Shown here in pieces: positions 7,959-16,400 of a stretch of DNA of 27,421 nt; within the stretch, counting starts at the first letter, position 1, and every line of letters begins with the position of its first letter. The position numbers were made by a program, and so were the translations under genes. Source of the stretch: a virus; the IMG/VR virus record IMGVR_UViG_3300008107_000542, positions 40,277 to 67,697 of that record. The stretch is one strand, 5' to 3'. The notes under the pieces were generated by a model, which saw only the letters and a list, made by a program, of their open reading frames with translations, was not told the DNA's origin and did no database searches.

Positions 7959-8527
7959 GCTTTTTCCTTAATTCCGTAATTAGGAAATCTTTTTAATGTT
8001 GCTACACTTATCTGAGAAAACTGTTGTTCGTGATCACTTTCAAAACTATAATCTATTTTACCATCAACTATGTTGTCAACATCAATTGTAAAGTATCTAT
8101 ATAGGTAATGAGGATCATCTTTTTTGCAAATATAAAATGTAATAGGCGGCAATACTTCTATTTTTTCTAGTGCTTCTTCATTAAAATATACTGTCCATTT
8201 ACTGTCATCTATACTGTGTTCAAGAACAACATTATCATCGGTGTGTAAGGTTACTGGCAAGATTTGAAATAAAGGTTTACTATACTCTACTGTATCATTT
8301 TCTGAAATTGTGATGCCTTTGCTTAAATTATAAAAATATTCTATATTATATTTTCTAAAATCTTTTTTACCATTAATAAAATCATCTATTAAAAATAGAT
8401 CAATTTCAAATATTTTATAGTTGTCTTCTTTGACGTTACTTAATGAATGAACAGTACCTTCATTATCGTAATGAACATAAAAAGAATTATATACTGTTCC
8501 GGAAGTTAAACGGTCTTTTCTGCTCAT
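7955..8527 (-). CDS. hypothetical protein (190 aa)
   Basis: I do not recognise this 190-residue protein. It is acidic and rich in Asp, Tyr, Ile and Phe, without signal peptide, membrane segment, cysteine cluster or catalytic-looking motif. It has a soluble alpha/beta character, with recurring short hydrophobic strands such as PPITFYICKK. It is joined by 4-base ATGA overlaps to a glycosyltransferase upstream and to the broken glycosyltransferase downstream. A role in the same glycan pathway is inferred from position only. A structural or accessory protein cannot be excluded. Confidence 0.6.
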   Translation of the reverse strand: MSRKDRLTSGTVYNSFYVHYDNEGTVHSLSNVKEDNYKIFEIDLFLIDDFINGKKDFRKYNIEYFYNLSKGITISENDTVEYSKPLFQILPVTLHTDDNVVLEHSIDDSKWTVYFNEEALEKIEVLPPITFYICKKDDPHYLYRYFTIDVDNIVDGKIDYSFESDHEQQFSQISVATLKRFPNYGIKEKA

Positions 8528-9354
8528 AAGTTTTCCAATTTTTTAATTATGTCATCAGTAAGAAATTCATCTTCTACATAATGAAATAGTCCGTGCTGTT
8601 GAAAGTTTCCAACTTTTAAATTACCGTCATCACTGAAATAAGAAGATATAGCCGATGTCCATTTGTTAGGAATATTTTTCCAGCCTTGTATTGCTGGTTT
8701 CATATGTGTAAAGCTTGGTACTAGTGTATCTTTGGTAGTAAATTGTTCTTCACAGCCCATAAACTTAAGAGCTAATGCTACACTTACATCCATACTGCAA
8801 AATGTCTGTGGAGAATTTTTAAGATGTAGCGGGTAAAATTTTCTCCACTGGTCAATAATAATTTCTAACCATTTAAAAAATTCATATGTTCTATCAATCT
8901 TTTTAAAATAAAACGCACCAGTGTAAGTGTTAACTAGATTATTAGCAGTAAACGTTTTTCTATAATAATCGTTGTTAATAATATTTCCTCGATAATCTAA
9001 TACATTCGAAGTAAAAAATAAATCTTTTTGTTCAAGATATTTCCACCAATGATCATTGCTGTTTAGCAATAGCATGTCAGTGTCATAGACAATATTTTCA
9101 ACAAATGGACTTATGTGTATTACTTTCCATCGATTTTCAATTTTCCAAGATGACCCTTCTGCATCGTCGCCCCAGGGAATTGGCAGTATGTGATCGAACG
9201 CATGTCTATACGATTCAGGTACTTCGTTATTAGTGACTAAACATGTTTCACGATATAACTTGTTGTTCTTTTTAATACTTAACGCCAAAGCGTAAGCCTG
9301 TCTTACGTAATCAACATTAGAATTTTGTGCTACAAAAATATGACCATTAGACAT
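8524..9354 (-). CDS. GT8-like glycosyltransferase
   Basis: A 276-residue protein resembling retaining GT-A transferases of the glycogenin/GT8 type. The N-terminus gives the opening strand (HIFVAQNSN) followed by an ALALSIKKNN helix. NIVYDTDMLLL (87-97) carries the DTD metal and nucleotide-sugar-binding motif (91-93). NTYTGAFYFKK is the acceptor-side strand, and FTHMKP near the C-terminus offers the His and Lys often used for metal and diphosphate binding. No membrane anchor is seen. It overlaps the upstream glycosyltransferase by 8 bases and the downstream unknown by 4. Sugar donor and acceptor are unknown; virion fibres or host surface glycan are both possible. Confidence 0.75.
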   Translation of the reverse strand: MSNGHIFVAQNSNVDYVRQAYALALSIKKNNKLYRETCLVTNNEVPESYRHAFDHILPIPWGDDAEGSSWKIENRWKVIHISPFVENIVYDTDMLLLNSNDHWWKYLEQKDLFFTSNVLDYRGNIINNDYYRKTFTANNLVNTYTGAFYFKKIDRTYEFFKWLEIIIDQWRKFYPLHLKNSPQTFCSMDVSVALALKFMGCEEQFTTKDTLVPSFTHMKPAIQGWKNIPNKWTSAISSYFSDDGNLKVGNFQQHGLFHYVEDEFLTDDIIKKLENL

Positions 9355-10183
9355 TGTTAATCTGCCTTAATAAACTATACTTGTTCATTACATGAACATC
9401 AACTGTTGATGTCTTAACTGGGGTAAAATCTGAAGAGTATCCTTCTTTCTGAACTAAAAACTTCATTACAGAATCTTCAATTCCAAAAAGAATATCAGAA
9501 TCTCGTATGTAAAATAGTTTGCCAGGTAATTGATGTGCAAATGTTCCTAGAGTAAATCCATTGAGCATGTGTATAGCAATACTAAATGCATAGTCATTCC
9601 TAAAATTAGTACTGTGTATTTGATACACTAACTTATAATAGGTCCAGTTTTCCTTAATATGCTTGACTAGTGCAAACAATAATTTTGTATTTGCTGTTTT
9701 CTTAAAGAAGAAAACTGTGGCCCAGTAAAAAGGAATACTGTGCTCACCTATTGTGGTAAATTCAGAAACATCACGCCATTGCGCTAGATCAAACCCTTGT
9801 TGATAAATTAAAAAGTCATGAGGTTGATCCCAGCAATAGCTTAATGTTTTTGAATTTACAATATAATCTGAATCAATTACCAGTGTGTTCTCGTATGGAG
9901 TAAGATCGAACACACTATAACGTGTACTATTTTTCCAAGGAAGTTTAACACTCTTATTTGCACCGTCGTAAAAGTACTTTGAATTGGCCTGCTCTTCTTG
10001 GTCTAACTCTATAATTTTATCAAACACTGAAATATCTAACTTGTCAAAGATAGTTTTATCATCTGTTATGACTGTCACAGGAACTTCTAAAAATTGTGTT
10101 ACCTTCTTTGCGGCGAACCAAGCCAGTTGTGCGTAATCAATTTCTTGATTATTATAGGCAAACAACACTACTCCGTTGGTCAT
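9347..10183 (-). CDS. GT8-like glycosyltransferase (second paralogue)
   Basis: A 278-residue relative of the neighbouring glycosyltransferase with the same plan. VVLFAYNNQ opens the fold and an AWFAAKKV helix follows. TLVIDSDYIV (100-109) holds the DSD metal-binding motif (104-106), and DVHVMNKYS near the C-terminus supplies the His and Lys expected in GT8-like enzymes. Identity to the other copy is low outside these motifs, so duplication is old or the two were acquired separately. It is joined to the upstream 115-residue gene by an ATGA overlap, making it the second gene after the sigma70-type promoter. Substrates are unknown. Confidence 0.7.
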   Translation of the reverse strand: MTNGVVLFAYNNQEIDYAQLAWFAAKKVTQFLEVPVTVITDDKTIFDKLDISVFDKIIELDQEEQANSKYFYDGANKSVKLPWKNSTRYSVFDLTPYENTLVIDSDYIVNSKTLSYCWDQPHDFLIYQQGFDLAQWRDVSEFTTIGEHSIPFYWATVFFFKKTANTKLLFALVKHIKENWTYYKLVYQIHSTNFRNDYAFSIAIHMLNGFTLGTFAHQLPGKLFYIRDSDILFGIEDSVMKFLVQKEGYSSDFTPVKTSTVDVHVMNKYSLLRQINNV

Positions 10184-10527
10184 TTTACTAGAGTCTCCAC
10201 TGATCTACTGTTCTTAAGTTGTGAGTACTTGGTGTAATACTCATTAATAGAACTTTGATAAATTACTATCAGTGTTTCTAAAAAATTTTTAAGATTTTCA
10301 ATGCTTATCGGAGTATGATTATCATCAATCAATACCATATCCTCATCATAGCCTAGATCCGTTAGTGTTTTAACAAAATTTATAAGGTCGCGAGTTACAG
10401 TAAATGTTCCACCGTTTTGATAATGGATCAAGTTTTGAAGAAATTCTTCTTTGAGTATGTGTTTTTGATTTGACAACGTAGTCATATAATTGGCTACGTC
10501 AAAGGCTTTTTGGACGATTGGATCCAT
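10180..10527 (-). CDS. hypothetical protein (115 aa), first gene of the modification operon
   Basis: A 115-residue, mostly helical, charged protein that I cannot name. Features are an N-terminal helix (AFDVANYMTTLSNQKHILKE), a YQNGGTFTV turn, a central DDNHTPISIENL segment and a polar C-terminal helix ending in SRSVETLVK. Similar small proteins occur in T4-like marine phages as conserved hypotheticals; this is recalled, not searched. The start is secure: AGGAG lies five bases before the ATG and a consensus sigma70 promoter sits 24 bases upstream of the ATG. Being first after the promoter it should be the best expressed gene of the island. A regulatory, scaffolding or substrate role is open. 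Confidence 0.75.
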   Translation of the reverse strand: MDPIVQKAFDVANYMTTLSNQKHILKEEFLQNLIHYQNGGTFTVTRDLINFVKTLTDLGYDEDMVLIDDNHTPISIENLKNFLETLIVIYQSSINEYYTKYSQLKNSRSVETLVK

Positions 10528-10531
10528 GACA

Positions 10532-10537
10532 ACTCCT
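10532..10537 (-). promoter_or_regulatory. ribosome binding site of the 115-aa gene
   Basis: The minus strand reads AGGAGT at this position, with the AGGAG core five bases from the ATG at 10527. It is one of the best Shine-Dalgarno matches in the window and fixes the start of the first operon gene. Confidence 0.75.
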
Positions 10538-10550
10538 AGATTTAATAGTT

Positions 10551-10579
10551 ATTATACTATTTTATCTAAAAATTGTCAA
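10551..10579 (-). promoter_or_regulatory. consensus sigma70 promoter (TTGACA, 17 nt, TATAAT)
   Basis: On the minus strand the -35 box TTGACA (10579-10574) and the -10 box TATAAT (10556-10551) both match the bacterial housekeeping consensus exactly, with the ideal 17-base spacing. Transcription would start near 10544 and reach the 115-residue gene after a leader of about 17 bases with a good ribosome binding site. It lies in the gap between the last virion gene and the glycosyltransferase/radical SAM operon. The operon could therefore be read by unmodified host RNA polymerase, independently of the late transcription expected for the virion genes. I see no convincing terminator before it. Confidence 0.85.
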
Positions 10580-10599
10580 GTATATTGTAGAAACTGGTA

Positions 10600-11586
10600 T
10601 TAAAGTGCTGTAGCAGAGCCAGTTGGTGCAGGAACATCTACGTTAGCACCCGACGGTCTTGTACATAGGCAAGAACTAGTTATAGTTCCAGTAACTGGCT
10701 CGTCAACTGGTGGTCCTAATCCTGTTTGATCGCCAGCATCATTATCGGTGAAAGTTATAGTAAATGCCAACGTGTTAGCAGTAGGTCTGCTTACACCAAC
10801 CAAATATCGATTTTCAGCATATTGTGTTACGCTAGAAGATTGAGTAAGGATATTACTGGCTGCGGCGCCAATGGTCAATGTTTGAAAACCTACAGCAGAT
10901 CCTACGCTACCGCCAGCATTAACTCCCCCGGTGATGTTTGTGCTAGATGCTCTAAAGTTAAGAGTACCAAAGCCGCTTAACATATTAGTCCAATCTGTGT
11001 CTTTGGTAGTTGCGGCAGCACCTGTTCTAGAAGCAGTAATCTGAATTGATCCGCCAGCGTTAAAGAAACAACGAATATGATCTGCTGCTGGTACTGTAAG
11101 ACTTCCTGAAGTGTAACCTGCAAATGTCAGGGTGACGGTATGTGTAATGCTAGCCCCTAAAGCTGATGTACCCCAATTTGTACCCCTAGTTGTTGATGTT
11201 AAAGATACACCCGAAGTAGTTTGTGCTGCTGCAACCACTGCTCGGTTAGCATTTACACCATTATCTGCAAAGTCTTGGTATTGGAGTCGAATAGCTTCTT
11301 GTACCACAGTTGACGGTGTAACATCAAATAAGGTCTGCCATGGGCTTCCAATGGTAGTACTAGCAGTAGAAACTCCAGTGTTAGTTTGATGTACCCTTGC
11401 TTTAGTAAGATCGTCCCTTAACTGGTCCCATTGAGTAGAAGTCATTGTAGTACTTTGACTCACTGGGCTACTTGCAATTGGTTGACCATAACCTGTCGTA
11501 CCAGTGCCAATCCCCATTACTGATGAGATCACAGCCTGGATATTATTATAATCTTGAGCCGTTGCTCTTGTTCCTGATCCTGCCAT
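10600..11586 (-). CDS. virion structural protein (328 aa)
   Basis: A 328-residue protein rich in Thr, Ser, Gly and Ala, with a helical N-terminus followed by beta-strand-type sequence, the composition expected of a tail or fibre component. The N-terminal phrases ATAQDYNNIQ and TQWDQLRDDL with a KARVHQT segment resemble structural proteins encoded beside fibre genes in T4-like marine phages; this is recollection of the family, not a search. A CLC pair occurs near the C-terminus. The ATG has an AAGGA ribosome binding site overlapping the stop of the upstream fibre gene, so it is read with the fibres. Its exact place in the virion is not known. Confidence 0.65.
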   Translation of the reverse strand: MAGSGTRATAQDYNNIQAVISSVMGIGTGTTGYGQPIASSPVSQSTTMTSTQWDQLRDDLTKARVHQTNTGVSTASTTIGSPWQTLFDVTPSTVVQEAIRLQYQDFADNGVNANRAVVAAAQTTSGVSLTSTTRGTNWGTSALGASITHTVTLTFAGYTSGSLTVPAADHIRCFFNAGGSIQITASRTGAAATTKDTDWTNMLSGFGTLNFRASSTNITGGVNAGGSVGSAVGFQTLTIGAAASNILTQSSSVTQYAENRYLVGVSRPTANTLAFTITFTDNDAGDQTGLGPPVDEPVTGTITSSCLCTRPSGANVDVPAPTGSATAL

Positions 11587-11596
11587 TTTATGTTCC

Positions 11597-13381
11597 TTAC
11601 AATATTATTGCTTCAACTAGTTTTACATCTTCAGAGTCGTTGGTTTCTAAAGCTATAGCAAACGTATCTGGAAAATTGCCGGCTAATATAGCTGTGTTTC
11701 TTAAAACATTTCTAGCTGCACCTGCATATCCATTTCCTGCTGCTACTAATTTGTCGCCTTTCTTTACAGATCCAATAACTTTTACAGGAACACGACCTTT
11801 AAGAGCTACATAAGTACCACCTTCTAGACCAGCATTCATCATATATGCAGGATTTGCACTCACTGCACCAAATGCTCTGTCACCAAATCTACAGGCTGTA
11901 ACTTCAGCGTCGCCGCCGACAGTCATTACTGTTCCTACTTCATATTCATCATCAGCTAGATATTTTTCTGCCAAGTCAGCAAACAATGCACTGGTAGCAG
12001 TACCTTGGAATAGTACAGCATTAAGGTTTCCAGCACTGTCTCTGCAAGGAACCGTAAACGGTGTTCCACTGCTGGCTGTGTCTATTGCAGTTGATCTGTA
12101 ATTTGCACCAACCAATAATGTGTTAGCTTGAGTAGCTGTTACTGCTGTAGTAGCTGAAGTTGCATTGCCTAAAAATCCAGCAGCACAAAGTCTGCCTGAA
12201 GAATCTCTTACTGCAACTGTGTTAACTGTTCCAACTCCTGCAGAATCAACAGCAGCGGATCTATAGTTTGCTCCAACTTTTAATTCATCTGCTCTTGTAG
12301 TTGTTCCAACAAACTCATTAGCATAAACTTTGTTAAAAACTGCGCCAGGAGCTCCGAGATTAGTATTTCCTGCAACGTCTGGAACTAATGCTGGAGCAGT
12401 TAGTCCAGTATAAGGTGCTGCTGATGCTTGTGAAGCTGTTATGAATCTAAATTTAGTAAGGTTACTAGGCTGTGTATTATCAGCTAATCTTACGTCAATA
12501 CCTTGATTTAAAGTTTTTCTTTCAATAATTACATCATTACTTGAAACTTTAACTTCTAAATCATCATCGTTACCTAGAGTATAACCTACGTCACCAAACT
12601 TAACATTAATATTTGGTGGACCAATAAAAGAAGTTGTACCTGTGCCTTTTTCAATAAAGTCGTCAGCGGTTCTTGTTTGACCGGCGCTGTTAACTAATCT
12701 TCTAGAAGCACTAGCAGTACCCCAAAATGCAATGGAAGGTACTGGGCCACCCGGACTTACGTCTTCAGGCTGTAAGTTAGCCAGTGTAATACCTTTCTTA
12801 ATTGCAGTGAAAGCGCCTGCGTTTCCTACGTTTAAAATATCTTGGCTAGCTGTGTTGAGTGTATACTCGCTGGACATAGAAATAGTATACGCTACTTTGC
12901 CGTCTACAAAGGCAGCAATTACAGCATATGGATTATTAGATGTGTCATATACTTTAATTGATTTTAATTGTGTTGTGCCAACGCCTGATAATCCCTGTGG
13001 ACCTACTAGTACAAAACTAGTCCCATTGTACACAAACAGCTGATTATTAGCAGTATCAAACCAAAAATCACCAGAACTTAACCCTGTTGGTTCGCTGCTA
13101 CTGGATTCTGAGCCGCCACTAGTTTTCCATTTAGTAGTGCTCTGATCATAAAATTTAATCTTTTTAGCAGAGCTGTCGTACCACATTTGTCCGTTTATAG
13201 GACGCGGAGGAGCACTAGGACCGGCAAAATTTTCTAGCATGTGTACTAGATTTTCATTTTGCGCTTCTCCGTAGCCAGCGTAATTTTTTCCTATAAGCTT
13301 AATATCTAACGTACTATCGATAGTTCCGTCTTCAACAACAGCTACAGTAGTTCCGTTATACTTATCTATGGTATATGCCAT
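11597..13381 (-). CDS. tail fibre protein, paralogue C (594 aa)
   Basis: The shortest of three fibre paralogues. Residues 1-130 are the shared N-terminal domain, with NLVHMLENFA (44-53), GQMWYDS (64-70) and two 'YDQ/YNGT' strand repeats ending at VGPQG; this is probably the attachment end. Residues 364-413 and 419-468 are two copies of a ~50-residue repeat beginning with a VGANYRS phrase. Residues 469-594 form a distal domain starting ADLAEKYLADDEYE and running through KGRVPVKVIGSVKKGDKL. The span 416-594 is matched along its whole length by the separate 179-residue protein at 19981. A TATAAATA box lies in the gap upstream and GAGG precedes the ATG. The distal part may be a receptor-binding or capping domain. 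Confidence 0.8.
   Translation of the reverse strand: MAYTIDKYNGTTVAVVEDGTIDSTLDIKLIGKNYAGYGEAQNENLVHMLENFAGPSAPPRPINGQMWYDSSAKKIKFYDQSTTKWKTSGGSESSSSEPTGLSSGDFWFDTANNQLFVYNGTSFVLVGPQGLSGVGTTQLKSIKVYDTSNNPYAVIAAFVDGKVAYTISMSSEYTLNTASQDILNVGNAGAFTAIKKGITLANLQPEDVSPGGPVPSIAFWGTASASRRLVNSAGQTRTADDFIEKGTGTTSFIGPPNINVKFGDVGYTLGNDDDLEVKVSSNDVIIERKTLNQGIDVRLADNTQPSNLTKFRFITASQASAAPYTGLTAPALVPDVAGNTNLGAPGAVFNKVYANEFVGTTTRADELKVGANYRSAAVDSAGVGTVNTVAVRDSSGRLCAAGFLGNATSATTAVTATQANTLLVGANYRSTAIDTASSGTPFTVPCRDSAGNLNAVLFQGTATSALFADLAEKYLADDEYEVGTVMTVGGDAEVTACRFGDRAFGAVSANPAYMMNAGLEGGTYVALKGRVPVKVIGSVKKGDKLVAAGNGYAGAARNVLRNTAILAGNFPDTFAIALETNDSEDVKLVEAIIL
11978..12292 (-). repeat. two tandem ~50-residue repeats in fibre paralogue C
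   Basis: Residues 364-413 and 419-468 share the order ADELKVGANYRS / ANTLLVGANYRS, then an AVDS/AIDT turn, then VRDSSGRL / CRDSAGNL, and finish with GNATSA / GTATSA. A third copy forms the start of the 179-residue protein encoded at 19981-20520. The repeat is probably a beta-structured shaft unit. Confidence 0.75.
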
Positions 13382-13403
13382 CTTTTAACCTCTTAATCTT
13401 ATA

Positions 13404-13411
13404 TATTTATA
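13404..13411 (-). promoter_or_regulatory. T4-type late promoter box (TATAAATA)
   Basis: The minus strand reads TATAAATA, an exact match to the T4 late -10 box, in the 40-base gap between two fibre genes. Transcription would start near 13398 and lead directly into the 594-residue fibre gene, with GAGG (13388-13391) before its ATG. It could boost expression of this fibre relative to the others. Confidence 0.55.
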
Positions 13412-13421
13412 TCTTACTGCA

Positions 13422-16400
13422 TTAGTGCAGATCTACCCACGAGCCCGGAGCAACATAGGCTTGAACTCTATTAGCATCGCTATTGTAAATTAATTCCCCA
13501 TAATTTAAGAAATTAAACACTCTAGCCGCTAATTGTGCATTTGTATAAGTTGGTAATCTAAAACTAGAACCGCTAATATTACTTGTGCTAGTGTTAGAAA
13601 TAACAATATCACCGAATAAATTAGTAGTAGGTCGTAGCCCAAATGCAGCACCAGGTGTAACCTGCATCACGTACTGTTCTTGTACGCTGGTATTATCAAA
13701 TGCACTTATTCGAAGACCGGATCCTCCAGAACGAATAGTAATAGCATTGGTGCCAGAAATAAGATTAAGTGTGCTAGTTCCTGTTACATTCAATGCTGGA
13801 TTTGTAATATTTCCTGTTACGTTACCTGATACGTTACCTGATAAATTACCGTTAATACCGCCCGATACTGTTAGACTCGTTAGCGTTCCTAAACTAGTAA
13901 TATTTGGCTGTGCTGGTGTCAGTACATTTCCTGTAAGGTTTCCAGATACACTACCTGTTAGTGATCCAGTTACTGCGCCACTTAAATTACCCACAAACTG
14001 TGCCACAGGACCAACAGTACTAATTACTGTTCCGCCCGTGTTTGTTGACAGCATGTTACCTCTTAAATTACCTACAACGTCTACTAAAATTGTGTTAGGC
14101 AATGGAAGAGTTTCTAAATATTTCCAACCAATTGATCCGCCAGTATAAATGAATCCAAGTGCGGTATCTTTTTCATTTAAGATAACATCGTCGTCTGCAC
14201 CTAACAACATATCTAATACTAGTTTGAATGACAGGTCGTTACCATCATACATAGTAAATGCCAGTCCAGGTGCAAAACTGTATGTGCCGCTTACATCAAA
14301 TCTAAATGCGCTGCCTGTGTCAACAAAGTTAGTTGGTGTAAGTACCGTTGATTCGCCGGTAAATGTAACACCGACAGGAGTTGGATGATCGGTTAAAAAG
14401 TTAGGATATGTAACTTTATCAACTGTAACTCGTGTTACGCCCGGAGAAGGGTTAGTTGCAGACACTAATACATAGTCTTTAAACCCACCACTTACGCCGC
14501 TTACAGGATCAATTAGTGCTCCGTCAATGGTTATTGTGTCGTTAGTTCTATAAGCATAACCGTGATTATTAGGATCAATATTAATATTAACTTCAGAGTA
14601 AATTCCAACTACACTAATGTCTAGATCAATAGTAAGGCCAGCGCCTGAAATAGAATCAGTTGTTGTAGCTAAATTTAATTTTGAAAATGGAACTGTAACG
14701 TTCGGTGATACGCCTCTGATGGTCCCAGGGTCATAATCTCTATATCGAATTAATCGTAAATTGTCTGTGTCAAATGCCGAATCAGCATCAACAATTCTTA
14801 CAGTACTACCAATTGCTCGTAAAGAATCTCTTGGTAGAACAAAATCTCTACCTCCTGTACTTCTTGTTCTAGCTAAAATTCTATCAGAAACAACTAGTTC
14901 ATAATCGGCTGATTGAGAAATCCAAGGGCGATTAAAATCGTCAACATACTTTTTAGTAACTAATGTATCGTCCGTATCGCCGCCAATAGTAATAACGCCA
15001 GAGCCTACAACTTTAGAACCTAGTAAGTCAACTTGTCCTGTGCTAGGAAGAAGCTGTAAGTCGCCTCGAGAATAAATCTTGTCATCTGTAATTGTAAGGT
15101 TAGCAGTATGGATAGTTTTAATACCAATAGTTCTTACATTGTTAATGTTGCCTTCTGCTGGTACTGTTCCGCCAGTGGCAGTTACTGCTAATGTTGAACT
15201 AGTCTTTGCAGTAACTATATGATAGTTATTTGTACCAAGATTACCTCCACCGCTGTCAGCTGTGATATACGATCCAACAACAAACTGAGTAGTAGAACTT
15301 AATCCTGTAATATTATAGGTATAAATTTGAGAACCTGTGTCAACTAAATCGCTGACAAATCCGTTGCTCACCGGAGCTGAGGTAATACCAGTAATACCAA
15401 AACCTGCCGCTTTTGTAATGCTATTAGCAATTACGTTTGCTGAAAGAACTGTTACATCATTAATTCTGTATTCTTTAGTATCTGCAACATTAAAATGTTC
15501 TGAGCTATGCCAAGATCTTTCAGTATAGTTATAAACTAATTCATGATTGATAGGACCGTCTATTAAATTTCCACCTTTTAGAACAATGCCACCAAGGTCG
15601 ACTAAAGCACTATCAGTATTTCCATCAGCTAAAATTATATTTTTATCTTTTACAATTAAATCATTAGTGGTAATAGATGTTGTTGAACCTGTTACTGTAA
15701 GATTGCCGTCAATCCTAGCATCACCACCAACATGCAATGTAGCGGTAGGAACTGTTTTAAACACGCCTAGGTACTGAGAACTTGCATCAATAGAAATAGC
15801 ATCATATTGTGTGCCTGCATTAAGTGTAGTAATCTTAATGTCTTGGCCATTTCTGTTACTTTGTAATCTAAAAGTAGCAGCATCAACTAAAATAGTATTT
15901 TCTTGGTTAACACCTAACTTCAAAGGATTAATATTTTGAATTGACAGTGTACCAAACAGGGTATTATTTTGTGTAGCTAATAACACATCTGCAGGAGAAA
16001 TTAGTGTGCCGGTTGCAGAAACTAGAGCATCGGCACTAGTAGCTCGTGTATTAAATTTAAATACGTTTAATGGATCATTAAACACGCCCTGTGTAAATCC
16101 AGGTTTAATTACACCAGCAAAGTCTCCAATTTGTCCAACTAATGTAAACTGTTCGTGCTTACTAAAGATACCCATGACTTTACCAGCAGACCAAAGTGCT
16201 GTAACAGTACGTTGATTACCCTGACTGTCGGAGACTGTTACTACATCAAATCCGCTCTTACCTTGACTGTCTTTCCATATTTTACCAGCAGGATACTGTC
16301 CCACGCCTGTATAAAAATATAATTGATTCTCAACGTTATCAATCCAAAAGTCTCCTTGACCTGGAGTAATTGGGGCGGTGTTACTTACTATTGGACCTGC

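Noticed and set aside
10180-10527. 115-residue protein as a precursor peptide for the radical SAM enzymes
   Set aside because: It has no leader/core layout, no glycine-, cysteine- or tyrosine-rich core and no obvious cleavage site, and it is large for such a precursor. No better precursor candidate was seen in the gaps.
13585-14148. 187-residue plus-strand reading frame opposite the 1079-residue fibre gene
   Set aside because: It is antisense to a well-supported fibre gene, lies over its repeat tract and has the low-complexity composition expected of a shadow frame. Other plus-strand frames in the window have the same problem.
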